The translations under genes and the position numbers were made by a program. Positions 6,620 through 12,385 of a DNA stretch of 13,903 nt are shown here, one piece after another (position 1 is the first letter of the stretch; each line of letters starts with the position of its first letter). The stretch spans positions 1-13,903 of the forward strand of contig JAUUNK010000127.1 in NCBI GenBank assembly GCA_030844565.1, written 5' to 3'. Under the pieces are notes generated by a model. The model was not told the origin of the DNA. It made no database searches and saw nothing but the letters and a program-made list of their open reading frames with translations. The DNA comes from Bacteroides ovatus (GTDB lineage Bacteria > Bacteroidota > Bacteroidia > Bacteroidales > Bacteroidaceae).

Positions 6620-7700
6620 GCACAACCTCTCCAATCATCGGAGCCACCAGATTAAATTTATCTTTTTCAGCTGCCCTGATTTCATTTTTCAAGGGTTCGT
6701 CCCACTTATGCCTTGCCAATGCATATTTCGAATGATGCACTGTCACAATCTTTTTTGCTTTCACTTCCTTTGCTGCTTGCCCCAGGTATTGGGGCATGGT
6801 ATGGATATACCTCCAGTCTTCGTTATATTGACCGTTTTCTAAAACAGCAAGGTCAATGTCCGGATATTGATTACCGATTTCTGCGAAATGAGTGTCATAT
6901 CCGCTGTCGCCTCCTATATAAACTTTGAGTGAGGGAGATTCTATTAGAAAAGATGCCCAAAGAGTCTGATTGGATGTCAACCCTCGTCCGGAGAAATGGC
7001 GGGCGGGCAAGCAATGTACTTTGAAGTTGGAATCTGGGGTTGCATCCTCTCGCCAATCCAATTCTATTAGGTTCTTTTTGTCGAAGCCCCAATATTCAAA
7101 ATGTTCTCCCACGCCTAGGGGACATATCACTTTACGGATACGATTTTTTAATTGCCGGACCGTTTCATAATCAAGATGGTCCCAATGGTCGTGAGTGATG
7201 ACAAGGTAATCGATGTCCGGCATATCCTCCGGTTTATAAATATCGGTTCCAATAAAGGGGCGATTAACCAAAGAAACAGGAGAAGCCATACAAAATACCG
7301 GGTCTACCAGTATCCTTTTTCCTGATAATTGGAGTAGATAAGATGAGTGACCGAACCACACCATCAAATCCTTGTCGGCAGGCAAACTTTTCAAATCAGT
7401 CTTGATTGCAGGGACGGGGTTCTTCGGATAAAGACCTTCCTTCTTTGAAAAGAGGAATTGCCACATAGTTGCTAAACGTCCTTTATCCGAAGTCATCACC
7501 TCTGTGGGATATTCGTTCTGGAACTTTCCGTCCTTGTACTGAGGTGAATGCTTTATCCTCTCCAACCGTTCTCCTCGGGGCAACCGTCCGAAGCTCGGTT
7601 GGTTAAGGAACAACCAACCGGCTACAGACAGGACAATTAAGAGAACGGCAATGATACTTGCTACCATACGCCAACGATTTTTCATTATAAACTTTATCAT
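6606..7700 (-). CDS. Membrane-anchored metallo-beta-lactamase-fold hydrolase (UlaG/NAPE-PLD-like)
   Basis: This is a predicted zinc-dependent hydrolase of 364 residues, held by one N-terminal helix (about 12-32) so that the enzyme likely faces the periplasm. The domain starts near 112: GHSSYLL at 118-124, then the zinc motif HDHWDH at 170-175, His235 in PARHFSGRG, Asp265 in GGDSGYD and His322/His323 in VHHSKYAL. The LVDPVF and GHSS features are those of the UlaG and NAPE-PLD branch, which acts on phosphodiester or lactone-like substrates; the actual substrate is unknown. Translation may start at 7700 or at the Met codon at 7685 (MKNRWRM). It lies 58 nt downstream of the flavoprotein gene on the same strand and may be cotranscribed with it. 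Confidence 0.9.
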   Translation of the reverse strand: MIKFIMKNRWRMVASIIAVLLIVLSVAGWLFLNQPSFGRLPRGERLERIKHSPQYKDGKFQNEYPTEVMTSDKGRLATMWQFLFSKKEGLYPKNPVPAIKTDLKSLPADKDLMVWFGHSSYLLQLSGKRILVDPVFCMASPVSLVNRPFIGTDIYKPEDMPDIDYLVITHDHWDHLDYETVRQLKNRIRKVICPLGVGEHFEYWGFDKKNLIELDWREDATPDSNFKVHCLPARHFSGRGLTSNQTLWASFLIESPSLKVYIGGDSGYDTHFAEIGNQYPDIDLAVLENGQYNEDWRYIHTMPQYLGQAAKEVKAKKIVTVHHSKYALARHKWDEPLKNEIRAAEKDKFNLVAPMIGEVVQLEK

Positions 7701-7758
7701 CCGGTTTTCTCTATTGCTTCGGTAACTACCGTTGCTGCTATAATAACAATAGGTATAC

Positions 7759-8304
7759 TCAAATTTGTTTTCCCATTTCGTAAGCTTCCTGCAAAGCAGA
7801 ATGACCTTTTATCTCTCCTACATGCCACACTCCGGTTGCAAGAACTTTGCCTTTTAACACCGGATTTTCCAGACAATCGAGAAATCCCATCATGTTATCG
7901 AATACATGCATCAATTGTTCGCGTCCTTCTTCGCCTTCGGCAGCAGAAGCAAGAAAATAAAACTCTTTGTTACGCATTTCTGTGTATAGTCCGCAACAGC
8001 GATCAAGTAAAGTCTTTAATTGAGCACTCATGGCATAGAAATAAACAGGAGTGCCGAGCACAATCACATCGGCTGCCACCATCTTTTCGATAATTGCGGC
8101 AGCGTCATCTTTCTGCGGACAGGGTTTCTGGTGAAGGCTACACGTGCTGCATCCTACACAATAGTGAATAGTCTTGTCGCGTAGAAAAATCTTTTCTACC
8201 TCATGTTCAGCATCGGAGGCTCCCCGCATAAATTCGTCACAAAGCGTGTCTGAGTTCCCGCCACGGCGTGGACTGGAAGATAAAATCAATACTTTTTTAG
8301 CCAT
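7759..8304 (-). CDS. Flavodoxin-fold NAD(P)H-dependent reductase, iron-sulfur-flavoprotein-like
   Basis: This is a cytoplasmic FMN-binding oxidoreductase of 181 residues. The phosphate-binding loop SSSPRRGGNS (9-18) and the GTPVYFYAMSAQLKTLLDR segment define the NADPH-dependent FMN reductase/flavodoxin-like family. Four cysteines, Cys49, Cys52, Cys55 and Cys62 (YCVGCSTC, then PCP), give CX2CX2CX6C, the compact spacing known to hold a 4Fe-4S cluster in archaeal iron-sulfur flavoproteins, so electron transfer from FMN to a cluster is possible. Many related Bacteroides reductases have similar motifs, and the partner is unknown. It is divergent from the first AraC regulator with about 170 nt between the starts, which suggests regulatory linkage. 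A minus-strand -7 element lies about 40 nt upstream. Confidence 0.9.
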   Translation of the reverse strand: MAKKVLILSSSPRRGGNSDTLCDEFMRGASDAEHEVEKIFLRDKTIHYCVGCSTCSLHQKPCPQKDDAAAIIEKMVAADVIVLGTPVYFYAMSAQLKTLLDRCCGLYTEMRNKEFYFLASAAEGEEGREQLMHVFDNMMGFLDCLENPVLKGKVLATGVWHVGEIKGHSALQEAYEMGKQI

Positions 8305-8341
8305 AATCTTATTATTTTAGGGAATTAATATTTCTGTGCTG

Positions 8342-8349
8342 CAAAGATA
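8342..8349 (-). promoter_or_regulatory. -7 element for the flavoprotein gene
   Basis: The plus strand CAAAGATA reads TATCTTTG on the minus strand, a perfect Bacteroides -7 match 38 nt upstream of the flavoprotein start at 8304. It faces away from the AraC promoter at 8448-8455. A convincing -33 element was not found. Confidence 0.5.
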
Positions 8350-8447
8350 GGCAAGTAAATGGAAAGAAAACCGTACCCGGATTACGGATTGTATAACCAC
8401 TATTACAGATTTGCTTTTCTGCTTAAAATACGTGTGATATTTATTTC

Positions 8448-8455
8448 TATCTTTG
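8448..8455 (+). promoter_or_regulatory. -7 element for the first AraC-family gene
   Basis: TATCTTTG at 8448-8455 is a perfect -7 element that predicts transcription start near 8462. Because it lies inside the longer reading frame that opens at ATG 8359, it argues that translation really starts at 8473 or 8479. Confidence 0.5.
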
Positions 8456-8472
8456 CTGCTGCTCAAATATTT

Positions 8473-9390
8473 ATGTCTATGGATAATATAGTAAAACTGG
8501 ATAGTGTGGACCAATACAATAATTTGTATGGGCTCGAGACTTTGCATCCCTTGGTGAGTGTAGTGGACCTTACGAAAGCAACGAAAGTAGTGAACCACAT
8601 TCAAACAAGTTATGGGATTTATGGCCTTTACCTGAAGTTGGCAAAGAGCTGCGATATTCGGTATGGTCGTAAATCTTATGATTATCAGGAGGGTACTATT
8701 GTCTGCTTTGCACCCGGTCAGGTGGTTGGCATAGATACTCCATCAGATGAGGTACATCCGGCAGTATATGGCATTATTTTTCATCCAGACTTGATTCGCG
8801 GGACTTCCTTAGGAAAGAATATCAAGAACTATACTTTCTTTTCGTACTCTGTGAGCGAAGCATTGCATCTGTCCGAGCAGGAAAGAGAAATTGTGATGGA
8901 TTGCCTCAAGAAAATCAGTATCGAGTTGGAACATGGCATCGACAAACACAGCAAATCTTTGATTGCGATGAATATCGACTTGCTTCTCAGCTATTGCATG
9001 CGTTTCTACGAACGTCAGTTTATCACCCGTAGCCATGTAAATAAAGACGGGTTGACTAAGTTTGAGCAGCTTCTAGACGAATATTTCCAGAGTCAACAAC
9101 CTGTGCAGGAGGGGTTACCTACGGTGAAATATTTTGCAGACAAAATCTGCCTTTCTCCGAATTATTTCGGGGATATGGTGAAGAAGGAGACTGGAAAGAC
9201 GCCGCAGGAGCATATACAGGAGAAAATCATTGAGCTGGCGAAAGAGCACATTCTTGAAACCAACGAGACGGTTAGCCAGATTGCTTATACATTGGGATTT
9301 CAATATCCACAACACCTTTGCCGTTTGTTTAAAAAGCGGGTGGGTTGTACGCCAAATGAATATAGGCTAAAGCAAGAACAAGGTATTTAG
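8473..9390 (+). CDS. AraC-family transcriptional regulator, first of a tandem pair
   Basis: This is a DNA-binding regulator of 305 residues when started at 8473 (MSMDNIVKL). The N-terminal part is a ligand- or signal-sensing cupin-like domain of a type common in Bacteroides (LETLHPLVSVVDL; IRYGRKSYDYQEGTIVCFAPGQ; FHPDLIRGTSLGKNI). A helical linker carries RFYERQFITR, and the C-terminal two-helix-turn-helix domain (about the last 100 residues) contains LSPNYFGDMVKKETGKTPQEHI and IAYTLGFQYPQHLCRLFKKRVGCTPNEYR. Alternative start 8479 fits equally well; the frame reaches back to 8359, but that region holds the promoter. The stop is TAG. The gene diverges from the flavoprotein gene and is followed 43 nt later by a paralogue; the inducer is unknown. 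Confidence 0.92.
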   Translation: MSMDNIVKLDSVDQYNNLYGLETLHPLVSVVDLTKATKVVNHIQTSYGIYGLYLKLAKSCDIRYGRKSYDYQEGTIVCFAPGQVVGIDTPSDEVHPAVYGIIFHPDLIRGTSLGKNIKNYTFFSYSVSEALHLSEQEREIVMDCLKKISIELEHGIDKHSKSLIAMNIDLLLSYCMRFYERQFITRSHVNKDGLTKFEQLLDEYFQSQQPVQEGLPTVKYFADKICLSPNYFGDMVKKETGKTPQEHIQEKIIELAKEHILETNETVSQIAYTLGFQYPQHLCRLFKKRVGCTPNEYRLKQEQGI

Positions 9391-9433
9391 CAATGTAAGA
9401 AGTAAGCTTGCAGATGTATCTTTACCGACTTTT

Positions 9434-10330
9434 ATGAAGAAAAGTGTATTAAACATAGAGACTGTATATCAATGTAACTGTTGCCTGGGATGTAAAACGC
9501 TCCATCCCTTGGTGAGTGTGATTGACCTTTCTAACACCAAACTTGAACAACGTACTATTAAATTCGATTTTTATACCATTCTCTTGATAGAAGGCAAGGC
9601 GGAAGATTTCTTATATGGACGCAAATACTATGATTACTCTAATGCTTCTCTTGTATTTCTTACTCCAGGTGAATCCATTCAAATGAATAAGAATGAGATA
9701 TTCTCTCAAAAAGGTTGGTTGCTGGCATTTCATCCCGATTTGCTTTGTCGCACTTCACTCGAGGAGAATATACGGCATTACTCCTTTTTCTTTTATAAAC
9801 CGGATGAAGCGCTGCACCTTTCTTTGCGGGAGAAGGCAAAGGCTATAGAATGCCTGTGCAATGTCAGAGAAGAACTTGAGCATGCTATAGATTGTCATAG
9901 TAAGATACTTATAACGCGCTACATAGAGTTGTTATTGGATTATTGCTCTCGTTTCTACGAACGGCAATTTATCACGCGTTGTGAAATAAATCAGGTTTTG
10001 ATGAATAAAGTAGATATGTTGCTGGAACAATACATTCGTTCGGGTAAGTTACGCAATGGCATCTTACCTTCGGCTGAATACTGTGCCGGTTTGCTCCAAC
10101 TTTCGCCTTTCTATCTCAACGACCTGCTGAAGTTTGAAACTGGAAAAGATATATATCAATATTTCCAGCAAAAACGTTTCGAAGCTTCCAAAAGGATGTT
10201 GCTCGACGAGAATAACACAGTAAGCATGGTGGCGGATGCATTGGGATATGTTAGTGTACAATATTTCAGTCGGCTTTTCAAAAAGATAACGGGAGTAGCA
10301 CCCCATAAATATAAGTACACTCTTTCGTGA
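9434..10330 (+). CDS. AraC-family transcriptional regulator, second of a tandem pair, with N-terminal Cys cluster
   Basis: This 298-residue regulator is a diverged paralogue of the gene just upstream. Shared blocks include LHPLVSVIDL, YGRKYYDYS, FHPDLLCRTSLEENIRHYSFFFY, EALHLS, RFYERQFITR and the AraC DNA-binding domain with LGYVSVQYFSRLFKKITGVAPHKYK at the end. The first-domain aromatic and asparagine positions of the paralogue are replaced by Cys14, Cys16, Cys17 and Cys20 (CNCCLGC), which could bind metal or sense redox; this is inferred from spacing only. A weak -7-like TATCTTTA at 9417-9424 lies too near the ATG to be convincing, so the gene may be cotranscribed with its neighbour. It converges on the cupin/CMD gene. 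The target genes are unknown; the adjacent flavoprotein and cupin/CMD genes are obvious candidates. Confidence 0.9.
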   Translation: MKKSVLNIETVYQCNCCLGCKTLHPLVSVIDLSNTKLEQRTIKFDFYTILLIEGKAEDFLYGRKYYDYSNASLVFLTPGESIQMNKNEIFSQKGWLLAFHPDLLCRTSLEENIRHYSFFFYKPDEALHLSLREKAKAIECLCNVREELEHAIDCHSKILITRYIELLLDYCSRFYERQFITRCEINQVLMNKVDMLLEQYIRSGKLRNGILPSAEYCAGLLQLSPFYLNDLLKFETGKDIYQYFQQKRFEASKRMLLDENNTVSMVADALGYVSVQYFSRLFKKITGVAPHKYKYTLS

Positions 10331-10349
10331 TTATATGTATGCTACTCCC
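10291..10349. terminator. Bidirectional terminator-like inverted repeat, left arm inside the AraC coding end
   Basis: GGGAGTAGCA (10291-10300) and TGCTACTCCC (10340-10349) form a perfect 10-bp inverted repeat with a 39-nt loop. The left arm lies in the last codons of the second AraC gene and the right arm after its stop. On plus it is followed by TATTTTTATTCTTT; on minus, downstream of the cupin/CMD gene, by a CTTTTTG run. It therefore could end both convergent transcripts, although the loop is long for an intrinsic terminator. Confidence 0.5.
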
Positions 10350-10374
10350 AGTATTTTTATTCTTTCTTGATTAT

Positions 10375-11643
10375 CTATTTTTCAGGGATAATTTCATTTA
10401 GACAGGTAATGGCGTTCAGTGTGCGCGGATAGCCCAGATAGGGTAATAATTGTGTTGTAACGGCTAGCAGCGTTTCTTTGTCGTTGCCTACATTTACATT
10501 GCCCCGGATATGTCCTTTGACCTGCGATTCGCAACCTCCAAGAGAAATGAGGATGGAGAATGTTAGCAATTCACGTGTTTTTACATCCAACGTCGGGCGT
10601 GTCTGATAGTCACCGAAGCAATTGGCTGACAAATATTGCTGTATATGCAATTGGTTTGCAGGCGACGTTTCATACATCTTATCTATCTGATTGCCGAAGA
10701 TTGATTTCTGCAATGCAAGTCCTTTTTCCATGCGCGTTTCGCGGGAAACAACCGATTGGGATTCCAATGGAAGTTTAACGCCTTTTTCTGTTAGAAAGTC
10801 ATTTGCAATCTCAAGTAGATCCGTCACCCTTGCCATTCCTACGTATGGCACGGCATGATAGAGGACTTCTTTGATTTCTGTCGGAGTGATACCGTTAGCA
10901 TAAGCGGCATATAACATCTTACGATATTCGCCGGCAGTGTTCTGGGCAATAGTAGAAGCCATCGTTACAAGAATCCGTGTGCGAATGTCCAGATTGCCAT
11001 ACTTCTGTGTATCTCCAAAAGCAAAATTACCGAATATTTCCGCTAGTTCGGGGTCGGTCGAAGGCAACAAAGATGTATATCCGGGGAACCATGTCTCATA
11101 TTGCCGGGCAGCTTCTTCGGAAAGATTCTTGCTTTGAGAGGTCGCTTCCGCATATTGTTGGTCGTCTATCGGTTCCAGCCACGTATTCTTATTAGTCTGT
11201 GGATTACATTCGATAGCCAGATGTGAAAACCAGCTATCGGGTGCAGCTCCATGCCAATGGACTACGTCAGGAGCTATTTCTACCACATCGCCGGGGAGGA
11301 GGAGGCGGGCAGCTTTTCCTCTTTCTTGATAATAACCCTTTCCACCTACAACCACTAGTATCTGTCCGCCTGTATGGCTGTGCCAGTTGTTGCGGCAGCC
11401 GGGTTCAAAGGTTACATTGTACATGGGGCAGTTCAACTCCTTGTTCTGTGTCAAAGGAGCTAAATAAGATTGCCCGATAAAATACTTGGCATTCTGTTCC
11501 GGATTCTTGTCTCCCACCGGAAATGCGCTGATGTTTTGAGGTACTTCTTTTTCTTTCATACTCTGATTCTGTGCTTTTAGTTGGTTGCCTGCATTGAACA
11601 GCAAGGTTGCAACTACTAACATTGTTATACTTTTTATTTTCAT
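10375..11643 (-). CDS. Exported cupin plus double carboxymuconolactone-decarboxylase-like protein
   Basis: This 422-residue protein has an unknown reaction. Residues 1-25 form a Sec signal peptide (MLVVATLLFNAGNQLKAQ), so it is exported, unusual since CMD-family enzymes are mostly cytoplasmic. The cupin at about 72-145 has a full metal site: His88, His90, Gln94 and His129 (WHSHTGGQ; DVVHWHG). Two CMD/AhpD-like helical domains follow at about 195-285 and 315-420. The first lacks cysteines at the active-site helix (ASTIAQNTAGEYRKML), while the second has Cys371 and His378 (GGCESQVKGH), a single-Cys variant rather than the CXXC of AhpD peroxidase helpers. The stop is TAG at 10375-10377. It converges on the AraC pair and has its own promoter, so it is a plausible regulon member. 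Confidence 0.9.
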   Translation of the reverse strand: MKIKSITMLVVATLLFNAGNQLKAQNQSMKEKEVPQNISAFPVGDKNPEQNAKYFIGQSYLAPLTQNKELNCPMYNVTFEPGCRNNWHSHTGGQILVVVGGKGYYQERGKAARLLLPGDVVEIAPDVVHWHGAAPDSWFSHLAIECNPQTNKNTWLEPIDDQQYAEATSQSKNLSEEAARQYETWFPGYTSLLPSTDPELAEIFGNFAFGDTQKYGNLDIRTRILVTMASTIAQNTAGEYRKMLYAAYANGITPTEIKEVLYHAVPYVGMARVTDLLEIANDFLTEKGVKLPLESQSVVSRETRMEKGLALQKSIFGNQIDKMYETSPANQLHIQQYLSANCFGDYQTRPTLDVKTRELLTFSILISLGGCESQVKGHIRGNVNVGNDKETLLAVTTQLLPYLGYPRTLNAITCLNEIIPEK

Positions 11644-11716
11644 ACAGTATATATTTTGATTCGCTTAGCTCACTGGAGGGGTAAGAATCTCCTTCTCACG
11701 AATATTTTCTATACTG

Positions 11717-11724
11717 CAAAGTTA
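11717..11724 (-). promoter_or_regulatory. -7 element for the cupin/CMD gene
   Basis: The plus strand CAAAGTTA reads TAACTTTG on the minus strand, a perfect match to TAnnTTTG. It predicts a start near 11711 and a leader of roughly 68 nt before ATG 11643. The longer leader holds purine-rich GAAGGAGA, but no clear riboswitch fold was seen. Confidence 0.5.
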
Positions 11725-11772
11725 CGGCGCTCCGGTTGTTTTGTACGTAAATAAATTACTGATAATCCTACC

Positions 11773-11805
11773 AGAATTACGGAATATGAATATCTGAGTA
11801 ATTCT
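11773..11805. repeat. 8-bp perfect inverted repeat upstream of the cupin/CMD promoter
   Basis: AGAATTAC (11773-11780) and GTAATTCT (11798-11805) are perfect reverse complements around a 17-nt AT-rich spacer. They lie about 50 nt upstream of the cupin/CMD -7 element and just after the stop of the decayed gene. It could be a regulator site or a remnant terminator stem; no T run follows on minus. Confidence 0.35.
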
Positions 11806-11812
11806 TTAGCCT

Positions 11813-12145
11813 TTATTTCAAATATGACAATTTAGACTTGGCGTTTTCTATGCTTTCAACAGTACTTTTGAAATCAGCATCATAAAAGGGAACATATTCG
11901 GGGGCAAATTGATTGATGATGATACTGCAATAGCCATTGAAGCTCGTCATTAAATGGGCTCCCGGGCGGGAACAGCCGGTTTTTGAGAAGTCGAACTATA
12001 GAATTTGAAAGCGATTGCGTTGATCAGTGGGATGGCTGCCAATACATAAATCACCAGAATATTTATCGAAATTGTTCCGTTGCAATACGTCATAGTAGGT
12101 GAGCATCATACTAAGGAAAAGATAGCCGGGACATATCTCAACTGA
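11813..12145 (-). pseudogene. Remnant of an unrecognised gene, 3' part, with in-frame TAG
   Basis: One minus-strand frame reads about 110 codons with protein-like composition and a single TAG at 11996-11998. Upstream of it are segments such as PGYLFLSMMLTYYDVLQRNNFDKY and SHPTDQRNRFQIL; downstream are KTGCSRPGAHLMTSFNGYC, INQFAPEYVPFYDADFK and a lysine-rich ending that stops at TAA 11813-11815. There is no credible start: upstream of about 12145 the frame runs into the 22-bp repeats. So the 5' part appears lost and the rest broken by a nonsense change. No family is recognised; the SHP..R..R pattern faintly recalls metallopeptidase C-termini, which is not enough to name it. Confidence 0.5.
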
Positions 12146-12278
12146 GGCGTGGGCACACCTCTGTTGAGTCGTCGACATAACTTCCCTAAGTCCTGGGCTT
12201 AGCACTGCTAAGGTGTCGACATAATCCCGTTAAGGCGTGGGCATAACTTTGCCGAAAGGCTTAGTGAGCTAGTAAAAG
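12125..12278. repeat. Degenerate 22-bp tandem repeat, five clear units plus two weak ones
   Basis: Cut every 22 bases, units begin at 12147, 12169, 12191, 12213 and 12235, with weaker units at 12125 and 12257. Most end in TAAG or TGAG. Units at 12147 and 12235 share GCGTGGGCA (16 of 22 bases by my count); units at 12169 and 12213 share GTCGACATAA (15 of 22). The rough consensus is G-C-G-T-S-G-R-C-A-T-A-A-C-T then a variable stretch and T-A-A-G. There are no spacers, so this is not a CRISPR. It separates a dead gene from the receptor gene. Confidence 0.7.
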
Positions 12279-12290
12279 CTCAATTAAGCC
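12258..12290. repeat. Hairpin at the end of the 22-bp repeat array
   Basis: GGCTTAGTGAGCT (12258-12270) pairs with AGCTCAATTAAGCC (12277-12290) around a 6-nt loop, leaving only a one- or two-base bulge. No T run follows on plus, so it is not a standard terminator. Its left arm is the last weak repeat unit. Confidence 0.55.
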
Positions 12291-12385
12291 CTGTCGTCTA
12301 CAAAAGAGCCATGTTCGTCTCATTTGAAAAAGGGGAGATAATTTATCCTTTATCTTCGTGGCAGAATCAGAAAACAGAATAAATC
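12279..12385 (+). promoter_or_regulatory. Upstream region of the HU-headed TonB receptor gene
   Basis: A near-consensus -7 element, TATCTTCG (one mismatch to TAnnTTTG), lies at 12351-12358, about 28 nt before the ATG. A TTTG at 12323-12326 could be the -33 element, but the spacing of 24 nt is longer than usual. No other feature was seen here. Confidence 0.35.

Noticed and set aside
7701..7758. Terminator between the flavoprotein and metallo-hydrolase genes
   Set aside because: A short CGGTA/TACCG stem exists, but it has no T run after it on the minus strand, so cotranscription remains possible.
8359..8472. Longer N-terminus of the first AraC protein from ATG 8359
   Set aside because: The added residues are unlike the family, and a perfect -7 element at 8448-8455 lies within them.
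9417..9424. Separate promoter for the second AraC gene (TATCTTTA)
   Set aside because: One mismatch to the consensus and a predicted transcription start only a few bases from the ATG; no -33 element.
36..11998. Possible recoding of TAG as a sense codon, since two genes contain internal TAG
   Set aside because: The first AraC gene and the cupin/CMD gene end at TAG at normal family lengths, so TAG is used as a stop here; separate mutations explain the internal ones better.
11996..12205. Free-standing 69-residue minus-strand gene
   Set aside because: Its N-terminal part is translated tandem repeat and the same frame continues with protein-like sequence past the TAG, so it is better read as part of a remnant.
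12125..12278. CRISPR array
   Set aside because: Units of 22 bases follow each other directly without spacers, the units are degenerate, and no cas gene is nearby.
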